A stretch of 44,646 bases of DNA from the NCBI GenBank assembly GCA_964647355.1, contig CAZYGK010000014.1, forward strand, positions 1-44,646, given 5' to 3'. A program made the translations under genes and the position numbers. This document shows, piece by piece, positions 15,237 through 23,219 of this stretch. The stretch is from SZUA-430 sp964647355 (lineage in GTDB: Bacteria > Pseudomonadota > Alphaproteobacteria > Micropepsales > Micropepsaceae). Position 1 is the stretch's first letter; the number at the start of each line of letters is the position of its first letter. Below the pieces are notes generated by a model. That model made no database searches. It saw only the letters and a program-made list of their open reading frames with translations, and had not been told where the DNA came from.

Positions 15237-16625
15237 TTAGGCTTGCTGCAGATACTTCACCGGGTTGTCACCAGCGTTCAGCAAGTTGCCGTCCGCTTCG
15301 ACGAACGCCACGAACTGGTCGACGTCCTTCATGCGGCCGCGCTCCGTGAGCCGGTACAGCCGCACGCTGTTGACCATGCGAACCTTGTACTGCGAGAGCT
15401 GGCCGAACAGGATCGTCTTGTTGGTCGTGGCGATGCTGCTCGCCATTTCCTGGCAGGTGACGTACGGACGCGCGTTGAGCGTGTCCGGCGCGCCGGTGTT
15501 CGCCCCAGCCTGCCAGAGGTAGCGGCCGGCGCCGTCCTTGAGCTTTCGCAGCGCCTTGAGGATCGTGTCGTGGAACATGTACCCGACGCCTGGCAGACTC
15601 CGCCGGCTCGGATCAATCGAGTGCTCCAAGTCAATGATCTCGTCGAACGCGATCGCCGTGGCGCTCGCCGCCGTCACACCCAGCGTCGCCGCCGTGACGA
15701 TGCCCTTGGCCGTGTTCGCACCGCTGCCGGTGGCGTACTTGCTGGCCTGGATGCGCCCCAGCCGCATGCCGAGCATGCCGCCCACGATCGATGCCAGATC
15801 GAACGGCGTATCGCGCAACAGTTCGTGCGACACGTCCAGCGCGTCGCTCGTGAACTTGTAGGCGTTCCAAGTGATCTGCCCAATGGTCGGCTGAGCGCCG
15901 GTGCCGTCGGGGTTGCTGACTTGCGTCGCTTCGCCGAGTTGCGCGCCGGTGTTCGCGGTATCGTCGAACGTCGGCCAGCGCAGCGGAGCCGCCGTGTTGG
16001 TCCGCAGGATATCCGCGACCTTGAGCACGCCGCCGTAGGCGAGCATCGCCATTTCGAGCGACTGAATGAACGTGTCGCCGAACAGGTAGCCGCCCGACAC
16101 GCCGTCTTGCGTATAGAGCGTGTTGCGGATTTCGCGGCGGTACTTATTGAGTTGCCGATTGTCCATCAGCGGCACGTTGAGCACGTCCGCATCCAGTCGC
16201 ACGCCGACTTGCTTGGCCGCGGCAATGTGCCGCTCGTCCAACTTGTCGCGGATCAACGGATCGCTGGACTGCGAAGCAAACCAACCGTTGATTGCCAGGT
16301 GCAGGGCTTCGGCGCGAGCCACTGCCGGATCGCCGAATTCCCGCCCGCCGCCGTCGTTGATGCGGCTGCCGTCACGGCCGAGTTTGGCCAGCGGGTCGTG
16401 GCGCAAGTCGTTTTCGATCTTGGCCAGCCGCTCGTTGCGCTGCCGCTCCTGATCGACGCGGGCGAGCTCGCCCTCCAGGTCTTTCTGGTTGGCGTCGTAC
16501 TCGGCGTTGAGCTTGTCCCAAGTCGTCGAATCGTCGGCCGTCCATTTGTCCTGGCGACCGGCCAAATCCTTGATGTCGTGGGCGAGTTTCAGTCGCTTGT
16601 CTTGCAGGTCTTTCAGTGCCGGCAT
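15237..16625 (-). CDS. Major capsid protein, HK97 fold
   Basis: The 462-residue protein has an N-terminal coiled-coil delta domain (about 1-75, LQDKRLKLAHDIKDLAGRQ), probably removed by the ClpP-like protease, followed by the HK97 capsid domain (TQDGVSGGYLFGDTFIQSL, ITWNAYKFTSDALDVSHELL, GSGANTAKGIVTAAT). It would form the icosahedral shell. Its start codon follows a Shine-Dalgarno (GGGAG) that is buried in an 8-bp hairpin (16633-16654), and a strong intrinsic terminator ends only 35 bp upstream. Expression is thus likely to be controlled after transcription starts. Confidence 0.95.
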   Translation of the reverse strand: MPALKDLQDKRLKLAHDIKDLAGRQDKWTADDSTTWDKLNAEYDANQKDLEGELARVDQERQRNERLAKIENDLRHDPLAKLGRDGSRINDGGGREFGDPAVARAEALHLAINGWFASQSSDPLIRDKLDERHIAAAKQVGVRLDADVLNVPLMDNRQLNKYRREIRNTLYTQDGVSGGYLFGDTFIQSLEMAMLAYGGVLKVADILRTNTAAPLRWPTFDDTANTGAQLGEATQVSNPDGTGAQPTIGQITWNAYKFTSDALDVSHELLRDTPFDLASIVGGMLGMRLGRIQASKYATGSGANTAKGIVTAATLGVTAASATAIAFDEIIDLEHSIDPSRRSLPGVGYMFHDTILKALRKLKDGAGRYLWQAGANTGAPDTLNARPYVTCQEMASSIATTNKTILFGQLSQYKVRMVNSVRLYRLTERGRMKDVDQFVAFVEADGNLLNAGDNPVKYLQQA

Positions 16626-16632
16626 GTCGTCT

Positions 16633-16654
16633 GCTCCCGGTTGCCGCCGGGAGC
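16633..16654 (-). promoter_or_regulatory. Hairpin that sequesters the capsid gene ribosome site
   Basis: GCTCCCGG (minus 16654-16647) and CCGGGAGC (minus 16640-16633) pair perfectly over 8 bp with a 6-base loop. The 3' arm contains the GGGAG Shine-Dalgarno, 8 bases before the ATG at 16625. Closed, this hairpin would block ribosome entry. Confidence 0.6.
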
Positions 16655-16660
16655 GGAACG

Positions 16661-16712
16661 AAAAAACGGCCGTTCACCGGCGATGGTTTTGCCATCGAAG
16701 GTGAACGGCCGT
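16661..16712 (-). terminator. Strong intrinsic terminator upstream of the capsid gene
   Basis: On the minus strand a 13-bp perfect stem (ACGGCCGTTCACC at 16712-16700 with its complement at 16678-16666) encloses a second 6-bp stem (CGATGG/CCATCG, 16681-16697). A T-tract (16665-16661) follows. It lies between the protease stop (16954) and the capsid start (16625). Confidence 0.8.
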
Positions 16713-16741
16713 CGTGTAGACGCGCGGCTGTTCTGACCTGC

Positions 16742-16767
16742 GAGCCCGGCAGTTTGCCGCCGGACTC
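16742..16767. other. Additional hairpin in the capsid leader region
   Basis: GAGCCCGGC (16742-16750) can pair with GCCGGACTC (16759-16767) over 9 positions with one mismatch or wobble. With the structures at 16661-16712 and 16633-16654 it makes three stems in a row ahead of the capsid gene. No T-tract follows. Confidence 0.4.
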
Positions 16768-16778
16768 GGTCGCGTGAG

Positions 16779-16807
16779 TTGTCTGAGAGTTACGTTTACG
16801 CGATCAT
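16779..16807 (+). promoter_or_regulatory. Weak candidate promoter for the 35-aa plus-strand ORF
   Basis: TTGTCT (16779-16784) and GATCAT (16802-16807) are spaced by 17 bases, each matching the sigma-70 consensus at 4 of 6 positions. It lies about 43 bp ahead of the small ORF at 16850. Such matches occur by chance, so support is low. Confidence 0.2.
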
Positions 16808-16849
16808 CCTGGGGAGTGTCAAACGGATTTTCGGATCAGGCCCTCGCAA

Positions 16850-16957
16850 ATGTACGACCGTCGCCTTGCCGAACGACTCGCCGCGAGCGCTGTAATCTGG
16901 CTCGTGATCGGCGTTTGCTACGGCCTCTGGCGGGTCGCGTGTTGGCTGTTCGGCTAG
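16850..16957 (+). CDS. Possible 35-residue Trp-rich membrane peptide
   Basis: The frame reads MYDRRLAERLAA and then a hydrophobic run with three Trp (IWLVIGVCYGLWRVACWLFG). That is one predicted membrane helix after a basic, amphipathic start. It fills the otherwise empty stretch 16713-16953 between the protease and the capsid gene, on the plus strand. Its stop shares a CTAG with the opposing protease stop, exactly as in the TM2 gene at 7053-7451. No clear ribosome site is seen (AGG 11 bases upstream). It could be a small moron or a chance ORF. Confidence 0.4.
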   Translation: MYDRRLAERLAASAVIWLVIGVCYGLWRVACWLFG

Positions 16958-17685
16958 CCGGCAGCGCCCTGCAAAACGGCGTCCATTTCGATCGCACGCA
17001 GCCGCGCCGCGACCGTCTCAGGGCTGACCTTGCGCGGTCGATCCTCCTCCCCAGCGGCAACCTGGGTCGGGGCATTTTTGAAACGGGTCAAGTTCCAGAC
17101 ATTCGTCGGCCGCTTGTTGGGAATGATCGTATCCGCGAGCCCGTTCTCTTTCGCTTCCGCCGCGGTGAACCACGTCTCCGCGTCCATCAGCTTGCGGAAC
17201 GTGTCGACGCGCCGGCCGGTCCGTGCCGCGTAGACGCCGGCAATCTGGCCGTCCCACTTGGCCAGCAAGTCGCGCATCGCTTCCATTTCCTTGTGGTTGC
17301 CGAGCGCCAATCCCTGCGCGTCGTGAATCATCAGCATCGCACTTTCGGCCACGCGGATTTCGTCGCCAGCCATGGCGATCACGCTGGCGATGCTCGCCGC
17401 AATGCCGTCGATATCGACGACGACCTTGGCCGGATGGTCTTTGAGCGCGTTGTAAATCGTGAGCCCGTCGAACACCACGCCGCCCGGGCTGTTGATCCGC
17501 AGGTTGATTTCGGAGACGTCGCCCGCGGCCTTCAGTTCGTCGGTGAACCGCTTGGCGCTCACGCCGCCGCCGCTCCAAAAGTCCTCGCCGATCTGTTCGT
17601 AGAGCAAGATTTCCAGGGCGCTCGAACCGCCTTCCTTGGCCGCGTTGCGGATCTGAAACATAGGCTTGAGTTGTGCGATCGTCAT
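16954..17685 (-). CDS. ClpP-type (S14) prohead protease
   Basis: The 243-residue protein is a phage head-maturation protease of the ClpP/S14 class. It has NSPGGVVFDGL for the oxyanion strand, the nucleophile in GIAASIAS (about S98), the histidine in LMIHDAQG (about H121), and the acid near D168. It would cleave the capsid delta domain. The start at 17685 follows AGAGGAA and lies 4 bp after the portal stop; the open frame to 17934 shadows the portal. About 330 bp of mostly non-coding, structured DNA separates it from the capsid gene. Confidence 0.93.
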   Translation of the reverse strand: MTIAQLKPMFQIRNAAKEGGSSALEILLYEQIGEDFWSGGGVSAKRFTDELKAAGDVSEINLRINSPGGVVFDGLTIYNALKDHPAKVVVDIDGIAASIASVIAMAGDEIRVAESAMLMIHDAQGLALGNHKEMEAMRDLLAKWDGQIAGVYAARTGRRVDTFRKLMDAETWFTAAEAKENGLADTIIPNKRPTNVWNLTRFKNAPTQVAAGEEDRPRKVSPETVAARLRAIEMDAVLQGAAG

Positions 17686-17689
17686 GGGC

Positions 17690-19414
17690 TTATTCCTCTT
17701 CGCGCAAAACCAAGGGGACAAGTTGACCGGCAATCGACTGCTCGAATTGTCCGGCCGCCGTTTCGACGTTCTCGGCAAGTTGCGCCGCCAGGTGCGGCGG
17801 CTCCAACAGCGGACGCAAGCCGTCCAGCAGCGCGCAGAAGAACACGCCCGACAGCTCGCTGTTCTTCGTGCGGAGCGCTTCGGGCGACAGGTCGTCGCGG
17901 AGCACGGCCAGCACCGGCCGCAGCGCCTCCGCAAAGATGCCGCGATGCTCGTGGGCCTCGTTATCGATCCACTGCGCGAACGCCTGCGGTTTCTTCGCGG
18001 CAGTGCGGGCGTGCGCCGTCACGCGCCGGGCCATGCGGTTGATCGTCTCCGTCAACAGCTCGACCCGGGCCGCAGCCGCCGCGTCAGATTGTTTGGCCGG
18101 CTTGGCGGACTTGGTCGGCTGCTTCGCTGCGCTCTTGCCGTCGGCGCCATCGCCAGCAGCGTTACCGCCAGCGCCGCCGCCGCTCGCATCACCTGCCGCA
18201 CCCGCCGGCTTGACGTTCGGGTTCTCATACTCGCCGCCCTTGCCGTCGGGCCGCTTGTTGAGGTTGATCTTGCGCCGCCATTCGTCGGCCGAAATGACTT
18301 CGTTCCGCCGCTGGATTTCCAGGACTTCGTTGAGCGTCTTTTGGTCGGTCTCAATCAGCTTGCTCACATTGTGCGCGAAGTAGTGCGACTCGCGCCGCTC
18401 CGGCTCCGTCAACAGTTTCGCGCCGCACTCCGCTGTGATTGTGTCGAGCCACGGCCCCAGGCAGGAAATCAGGTACGCCTGGTTCTCTTGCTCCAGCGAG
18501 TTGTAGCTGACGGTGTCCTTGATGCCGAGTTTCGACGGCGGCAGACGGAACCAGCGCGCAACCTGCCGCGTCTGCGCTTCGTTGCCCTCGACAAGCTGCG
18601 CGTCGCGCGGGGCAACTTGTGCCGAGTGGAACTTGGCGTTGTCCCGCAAGATCACGGTGCGGAACGGTCCGTCGTCCGATTCGTAGGTCTTACGAAAGCC
18701 CTCTTCGACCGTGTCTTTCGCCGGCTTGCTCATCGCCGCCGGCAGTTCCAAGATGCCGCCGGTCCGCGCACCGTTCTTGAAAAACCGCGACGTGAACTTC
18801 TGCTGCGCGAGTGCCAAGCCCCAGGAGTTGCGGGCGTACTCGGTCAAGTCGAGCGCCGCCTCCCGATCCAGCGCCAGGCCGCGCAGGTGCAGCACTTGCC
18901 AAGGCATGAGCGGACGCGGGTTGGCTTCGCCGCTGATTTCGGTCGCGTAAATCAGCGTGCCGTCGTTCAGCCGTTCGGGCGCCGTGCGGTCCGGCAGCAA
19001 GACGGTCAGACTGCGCGGCGCACCGCGCTGGCCCAGTCGCGAAATGTAAGCGTAGGCGTTGCCCCACAGCAGCACGTGCACCATGAGCTGCCGCCAAAAG
19101 ACGTTCGCCGTTTGTTCCTCGTTGGGCTGCTGGTTGACCAGCCAGTGCGCCGGATGCTGCTTGTCAATCTCGCGGTCATCGTCGGTCAGCCGCCGATAGA
19201 CGTTGAGCGGCAGGCGGGCCGTGTCGGCGGAAATCAGGTCCACCGAGGCCCAGACGGCCGGATAGGTCAGCGCCGTGCGGTGCGTGACTTCGGTCCCCGC
19301 GTCGGAGCGCACGCCGGCGTTGATTCCGTCCCAGGTTTTCGGATCGGTCAGCGAGAGCGCCGGGTTTTCGAGAGAGTTGCGCGGCGCGTCCCAACCGAGA
19401 AGATTGGCGATCAT
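17690..19414 (-). CDS. Portal protein, HK97 type
   Basis: The 574-residue protein has the portal hallmarks TYPAVWASVDLISADTARLP, QLMVHVLLWGNAYAYI, WQVLHLRGLALD, ARWFRLPPSKLGI and SLEQENQAYLISCLGPWLD. The last 170 residues after an Ala/Gly/Lys-rich linker (about 385-430) form an extra helical domain. It forms the dodecameric DNA gate. The start 19414 has GGGAGGAAG upstream and overlaps the small membrane gene as ATGA. Confidence 0.95.
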   Translation of the reverse strand: MIANLLGWDAPRNSLENPALSLTDPKTWDGINAGVRSDAGTEVTHRTALTYPAVWASVDLISADTARLPLNVYRRLTDDDREIDKQHPAHWLVNQQPNEEQTANVFWRQLMVHVLLWGNAYAYISRLGQRGAPRSLTVLLPDRTAPERLNDGTLIYATEISGEANPRPLMPWQVLHLRGLALDREAALDLTEYARNSWGLALAQQKFTSRFFKNGARTGGILELPAAMSKPAKDTVEEGFRKTYESDDGPFRTVILRDNAKFHSAQVAPRDAQLVEGNEAQTRQVARWFRLPPSKLGIKDTVSYNSLEQENQAYLISCLGPWLDTITAECGAKLLTEPERRESHYFAHNVSKLIETDQKTLNEVLEIQRRNEVISADEWRRKINLNKRPDGKGGEYENPNVKPAGAAGDASGGGAGGNAAGDGADGKSAAKQPTKSAKPAKQSDAAAAARVELLTETINRMARRVTAHARTAAKKPQAFAQWIDNEAHEHRGIFAEALRPVLAVLRDDLSPEALRTKNSELSGVFFCALLDGLRPLLEPPHLAAQLAENVETAAGQFEQSIAGQLVPLVLREEE

Positions 19415-19581
19415 GGATTCTTCCTCCCTGCCCGATTCCGCAGTCCGATCAGTCCGGCCGCCCCCACCAAACACCCGGCGACGATCAACGCCAGTTGCCA
19501 TTGATACCCGCCGACACCTAGCACGAGCAAACCGAAGCCCGCCACGACGGCCCGCTCTTGCACGGAAAAACGCTTGCCCAT
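19411..19581 (-). CDS. Small two-helix membrane protein (56 aa)
   Basis: The protein has a basic N-terminus (MGKRFSVQER), two hydrophobic helices (VVAGFGLLVLGVGGY and LALIVAGCLVGAAGLIGL) and a basic tail. It is squeezed between terminase and portal, 7 bp after the terminase stop, overlapping the portal start by 4 bp. Small membrane proteins in this slot can be holins, but nothing here proves it. Confidence 0.65.
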   Translation of the reverse strand: MGKRFSVQERAVVAGFGLLVLGVGGYQWQLALIVAGCLVGAAGLIGLRNRAGRKNP

Positions 19582-19588
19582 CGGCGAC

Positions 19589-21289
19589 TTAACCCATTTC
19601 CAGTTGGTGCGTCTCGTAGTATTTGAACTGCTCGCCGCCGTCGTCGCTGAGTGCATTAGCGAGCGCCATCACGCCGGCCACCATGCCGTCGATCTTCTTG
19701 ATGTCGCCGTGCTTCGGCTTGACCAGCGTCTTGCGGCCCTTGCTGTCGGTATGCACCTGGCAATGCCCGGCCTGCCAGGAAAGCACCGGGTGATCGGCAT
19801 GGTGCAGTTTGCCCTGGATGACGAGCCGCTCGAAATCTTCGACGGGCCCGGCAAAGTGCAGCGTCGTCTGCGGGAACTCGACGCGCTCCAAGCCGTGCTC
19901 CTGCTCCCAACGCAACGTGCAATCGTGGGCGAACGTCTTGTCGTACAGGATGCGCTGCGGCCGGAATCGCTGGACAATGTCGGTAATCGCCTCGTCCAGG
20001 TAGCGATCTTCGATCACTTCGCCGGGGATCAAGCACAAGTCGCCCGACGCGCCCCAGTCAAGAAACGGAGCCAGGTGCGCGTTCTTCCGCGCGGTCTCCT
20101 GAGGCAGCCAAAACCACGGCCAGATAAAGAACTCATCCGGCTCACCGTCCAGCTCGCGGAACACGGCCACGATCGCCGTCATGTCGCGCGTCTTGGATTT
20201 GTCCAGCGCGAGCCAGCACTCCCGACCCTCGAACTCGGCCAGCGTCCGCCGCCGGATGCAGCGGTCCCAATCGTGTGAGCGCAGCCAGGGATTCGCGGAG
20301 CGCTGCCAGATGTTGAGCCGATAGGTCTTGAAATCGGCCAAGTCCTGCACAGAGAGTTTGCTGCGGTTGTAGTCTTGCAGGTACTCGCCGCCGTCGATCG
20401 TGTGGCCCCAAGCCGGATTGGCGAGTTTGCCGTACTTGAGCGGATCGCTGGCGAGTTCGTCATCGCTGAGCGACTGCGGGGCCTCGTAGCAGAGAAAGAA
20501 GAACTGCGGGTCGTTGACTCTTCCGGCCTCCACAAGTTTCCCGCGATCGTACTGCGATTTTCCATAACTGTCGGGGTCTTTGCCGGCCGTTGAAACTTCG
20601 ATGTGCAACGGCTCGCTGCGCGAAATGCCCAGCCGTGAAACGCGGGCGATGAACTCCCGATCCACAACGTGCGTTTCGTCGATCAGCAGCGAACCGTTGA
20701 GCCCTTCCTTGGCTTTCTGCGATGTCTGATCGCCGGACGACAGCGGCAGCAGGATCGACCGCGACGGCTCATGCGTAATCCGCATCTGGTTGCGGTTGAT
20801 GCTGCACTCGGCCATGAGTCGCGGACTGGATTGGAGCATTTCCAGCGCGTGCTTGCCGGCGATCTCGCGGGCCTGCTGGCCGTCCTTCGCGCCCAAGAAC
20901 ACCTTGCCGCCCTGCTCGCCGTCGGCCAGCAGCAAGTAGAGGGACCACCAAGCCAGCGTCGGGCTTTTTTTGTTCTTCTTGGGAATCCAGATCGACGCCC
21001 GGTTGAACCGCCGAATCCAGCGATTCCAACGTTCAGAAAACGTGATCCAACCAAACAACCGCATCGTCGCTTCAATCTGCCAGTCACGTGCGATCAGCGG
21101 TTCACCGGCAAAGTCGCCCTCGTAGAGCCGCAGATATTCAGCAGCAAAGTCGATCGCATGCTGACCGCGGGCCTCGTCGAACTTGCAGCCGATGGAAACG
21201 GCGTGTTCGTCGCTGGCATTACGGATCCAACGCTTGGTCGCCGCGTCCGGCTTCGTACTCGACTTGTCTTTGCCGGACTTGCGCACCAT
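19589..21289 (-). CDS. terL: Terminase large subunit
   Basis: The 566-residue protein is a Terminase_1-type (HK97-like) packaging motor. It shows a Walker A-like IPKKNKKS (about 102-109), Walker B SLLIDETH, and the C-terminal RNase H-like nuclease with LALDKSKTRDMTAI and DGMVAGVMALANAL. It translocates DNA into proheads and cuts it. It lies 3 bp after the small subunit gene. Confidence 0.96.
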   Translation of the reverse strand: MVRKSGKDKSSTKPDAATKRWIRNASDEHAVSIGCKFDEARGQHAIDFAAEYLRLYEGDFAGEPLIARDWQIEATMRLFGWITFSERWNRWIRRFNRASIWIPKKNKKSPTLAWWSLYLLLADGEQGGKVFLGAKDGQQAREIAGKHALEMLQSSPRLMAECSINRNQMRITHEPSRSILLPLSSGDQTSQKAKEGLNGSLLIDETHVVDREFIARVSRLGISRSEPLHIEVSTAGKDPDSYGKSQYDRGKLVEAGRVNDPQFFFLCYEAPQSLSDDELASDPLKYGKLANPAWGHTIDGGEYLQDYNRSKLSVQDLADFKTYRLNIWQRSANPWLRSHDWDRCIRRRTLAEFEGRECWLALDKSKTRDMTAIVAVFRELDGEPDEFFIWPWFWLPQETARKNAHLAPFLDWGASGDLCLIPGEVIEDRYLDEAITDIVQRFRPQRILYDKTFAHDCTLRWEQEHGLERVEFPQTTLHFAGPVEDFERLVIQGKLHHADHPVLSWQAGHCQVHTDSKGRKTLVKPKHGDIKKIDGMVAGVMALANALSDDGGEQFKYYETHQLEMG

Positions 21290-21292
21290 CGC

Positions 21293-21730
21293 TCAAGATC
21301 GCTTTCGCGCAAAGGCAGCCGGAGTGTCGGTCGGCTTCTTCTCGATTTCCAAGTTGGCCCGCGCCGTAGGCGACAGGCCAAACTGCACGGCCGCGCGATT
21401 GAACGCCGCCCAATACGACGTCACCGCGATTCGGGCTTCCTTGTTGGTCGGTTCTTTGTTCGCTCGGGCCACTGCCGCACGATAGAAGCCCCACAGTTCG
21501 CAGCAGGACTGCAGCGCCGCCTGGTCGATCTCGCCGAGCAGGTTGCGGGCCTCGTGCTCCCGGACGACCTGGTCCCAAAGTTTGCTAGCCGCGGCGGACA
21601 TGCCCTTGGGCTTCGTGAGCGGGTTCGCCGGCGGAGTCTGGTCGCCGCGCTTGGCGTGCCGATCGTCGCGGTACGTGCCATGCAGTTTCAGCAGTTCGGT
21701 CGGTTTACGTGGCGGGCCGCGTTTGCCCAT
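21293..21730 (-). CDS. terS: Terminase small subunit, P27 family
   Basis: The 145-residue protein begins MGKRGPPRKPTELLKLHGTY, the signature of P27-type small terminases. It continues with a helical region (ASKLWDQVVREHEARNLLGE; DQAALQSCCELWGFYRAAVA). It recognises the packaging site and hands DNA to the large subunit. It follows the HNH gene by 17 bp. Confidence 0.93.
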   Translation of the reverse strand: MGKRGPPRKPTELLKLHGTYRDDRHAKRGDQTPPANPLTKPKGMSAAASKLWDQVVREHEARNLLGEIDQAALQSCCELWGFYRAAVARANKEPTNKEARIAVTSYWAAFNRAAVQFGLSPTARANLEIEKKPTDTPAAFARKRS

Positions 21731-21747
21731 GGATTCGATCGCTTTGC

Positions 21748-22095
21748 TTATTCGCCGCGGGCTGTGCGCCGGTTATGACACGGCTTGCACAGCGCCCGCA
21801 GGTTGTCCCAATCGAGCCGCAGTTCCGGTGCGGCACTGACCTTTTGCACGTGGTGCACTTCGCTGGCCGCAGCCGTGCGCCCGACTGCCTGGCAGTCCTG
21901 GCAGAGCGGATGCTGCTGCAAGAACGCCAGGCGAAGCCGCTGCCAGTCGGAACCGTAGCCGCGCTCCGTGGAGTTGCCGCGGTCGGCCTCGCTGGGCAGC
22001 GGCGGCAGGCTGCGACCGGCGCCGCACTTGGGACACGGCTGATCGGCTGGCCGGATCGCGCCGCAGCGGCAACGTTTTTTTGCTGCGGTCGCCAT
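21748..22095 (-). CDS. HNH endonuclease next to terminase
   Basis: The 115-residue protein has a zinc ribbon at the N-terminus (CRCG at 9-12, CPKCG at 21-25) and an HNH core: LCQDCQ at 64-69, EVHHVQ at 79-84, NLRALCKPCHN at 98-108. HNH proteins beside the terminase genes of HK97-like phages assist cos cleavage. The start 22095 is preferred; an in-frame GTG lies at 22113. Its presence suggests cohesive-end packaging. Confidence 0.9.
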   Translation of the reverse strand: MATAAKKRCRCGAIRPADQPCPKCGAGRSLPPLPSEADRGNSTERGYGSDWQRLRLAFLQQHPLCQDCQAVGRTAAASEVHHVQKVSAAPELRLDWDNLRALCKPCHNRRTARGE

Positions 22096-22105
22096 GGTTG
22101 CGATC

Positions 22106-22345
22106 TCATCCACCGTGCGGCGGTCTCAGCGGGAACGGCGGCGGCGGTTGGTCGTCCCAAAAGCCTTCGCGTGCCAGTCCCGCTTCTACGCGATAAAACT
22201 CGGATTCTTCGCGGTAGTGTGCTGCGATGCCCTGCCAGCGGATGCGCTCGTCGCGCTCCAGCATCCAGACGACAAACAACCCTGCGCCGGCAAGAAAAAG
22301 CACAACCAGCAGAACGACTGTGGCGGTGTCACCCACGCAAGGCAT
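22106..22345 (-). CDS. Small membrane protein, possible lysis component
   Basis: The 79-residue protein has an N-terminal helix (TATVVLLVVLFLAGAGLFVV), a charged helix (MLERDERIRWQGIAAHYREE), and a Pro-rich tail (DDQPPPPFPLRPPHGG). A single membrane anchor followed by a helix and a Pro-rich end fits an inner-membrane spanin or accessory lysis protein. It overlaps the holin-like gene by 17 bp. Function is inferred from layout. Confidence 0.6.
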   Translation of the reverse strand: MPCVGDTATVVLLVVLFLAGAGLFVVWMLERDERIRWQGIAAHYREESEFYRVEAGLAREGFWDDQPPPPFPLRPPHGG

Positions 22346-22721
22346 CCTTCGCCTTCTCGATGAGCGGCCTGACTTCGGCCGCTTTGCCCAGTCCCTCTGC
22401 GATGTGCAGCAGCGCGTCGGCGGCTGGCGCGGCGGCATCCTCCAATCGTGTGCTGCTGAAGACGTGCTCCGCGTAATCGTTGCCGCGCTTGTCGAGCTTG
22501 ACCGCAATCGCCTTCGTGAGCGTGGAAATGTTTTCTTCCATGCGCTCCGTGCTCGCGGTCGTCTTTTCCAGAAACGTGTTGTGCCCGCTGACGGTCTGCT
22601 GAACCAACGGTGCAGCCCACTTGGCAACCGCGCGAATCGCGTAGGCGATCATGCCCACAATCGCAGCCGAAAAGCCGATCCGCTCGACCACGATGATCCA
22701 GGCTTCGATTTCTTCAGTCAT
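22329..22721 (-). CDS. Holin-like membrane protein with coiled-coil tail
   Basis: The 130-residue protein has an N-terminal amphipathic segment and one membrane helix (VERIGFSAAIVGMIAYAIRA, about 12-31). A long polar helix follows (TFLEKTTASTERMEENISTL). This resembles XhlA/hemolysin-type and other single-span phage membrane proteins that sit in lysis cassettes. It directly follows a strong terminator (22744-22782) with 23 bp between. No recognisable endolysin accompanies it, so its role in lysis is tentative. Confidence 0.6.
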   Translation of the reverse strand: MTEEIEAWIIVVERIGFSAAIVGMIAYAIRAVAKWAAPLVQQTVSGHNTFLEKTTASTERMEENISTLTKAIAVKLDKRGNDYAEHVFSSTRLEDAAAPAADALLHIAEGLGKAAEVRPLIEKAKDALRG

Positions 22722-22743
22722 CGCAGTTGCTCGGCTTGCGGGT

Positions 22744-22782
22744 ATTAAAAACCCCGGCGCGGGAAAGAGACCCGCGCCGGGG
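22744..22782 (-). terminator. Strong intrinsic terminator closing the secreted-protein cassette
   Basis: CCCCGGCGCGGG (minus 22782-22771) pairs with its perfect complement (22763-22752) across a 7-base loop and is followed by TTTTTAAT (22751-22744). This is a textbook Rho-independent terminator. It lies 45 bp after the stop at 22827. Confidence 0.92.
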
Positions 22783-22826
22783 CCACAGGTAGCGGCACCG
22801 CCAGGCGGAACGGTGCGCTCTCTTGT

Positions 22827-23219
22827 CTAGCGAACGACCGTCCGTTGCACCGTGACCGAGCGACCGAACAGACCGCGTCGCTGAAAGACCGACGAACGGC
22901 TAACGCCGCCGCGCCGCTCAACAACGACGCTGCGCTGCACGACTGCGCCGCCGCAGTGATCGACGGCCAGCACTTGCACGGGCGCATGCTGCTGGACGAC
23001 GAACGCTTGGACCGGCACGGCCTGCACTTGGACGGACTGCACAGTTGCGTACTGCTGGACTGGCACGCCGAGGGACTGGACGGCGACCGGCGCACAATGC
23101 GCCTGCTGGACAACCACGCCGTGCGATTGCACGACGACCGGCGGGCAGGCTGCGGCGTACTGCGGCGAACAGGCCAGCAGCAACAGCGGCAGGGCGAACA
23201 GACAAAGCATGCTCTTCAT
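22827..23219 (-). CDS. Val/Gln-repeat lipoprotein (130 aa)
   Basis: The protein has a signal peptide (MKSMLCLFALPLLLLAC) with a lipobox LLAC at 14-17, so it is probably lipidated. Thereafter it is dominated by V-V-V-Q, V-Q-Q and V-x-V-Q units to about residue 105, and ends in a basic region. I recognise no family; such Val/Gln-rich secreted proteins occur in planctomycetes. It is the last gene of the cassette and overlaps the previous lipoprotein gene by ATGA. Confidence 0.7.
   Translation of the reverse strand: MKSMLCLFALPLLLLACSPQYAAACPPVVVQSHGVVVQQAHCAPVAVQSLGVPVQQYATVQSVQVQAVPVQAFVVQQHAPVQVLAVDHCGGAVVQRSVVVERRGGVSRSSVFQRRGLFGRSVTVQRTVVR

Noticed and set aside
15213..16736. 507-aa plus-strand ORF
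   Set aside because: Antisense of the major capsid gene; no domain.
17666..19504. 612-aa plus-strand ORF
   Set aside because: Antisense of the portal gene; no domain.
21748..22095. Homing endonuclease in an intron
   Set aside because: The gene has the small zinc-ribbon HNH form usual beside terminases and does not interrupt another gene.
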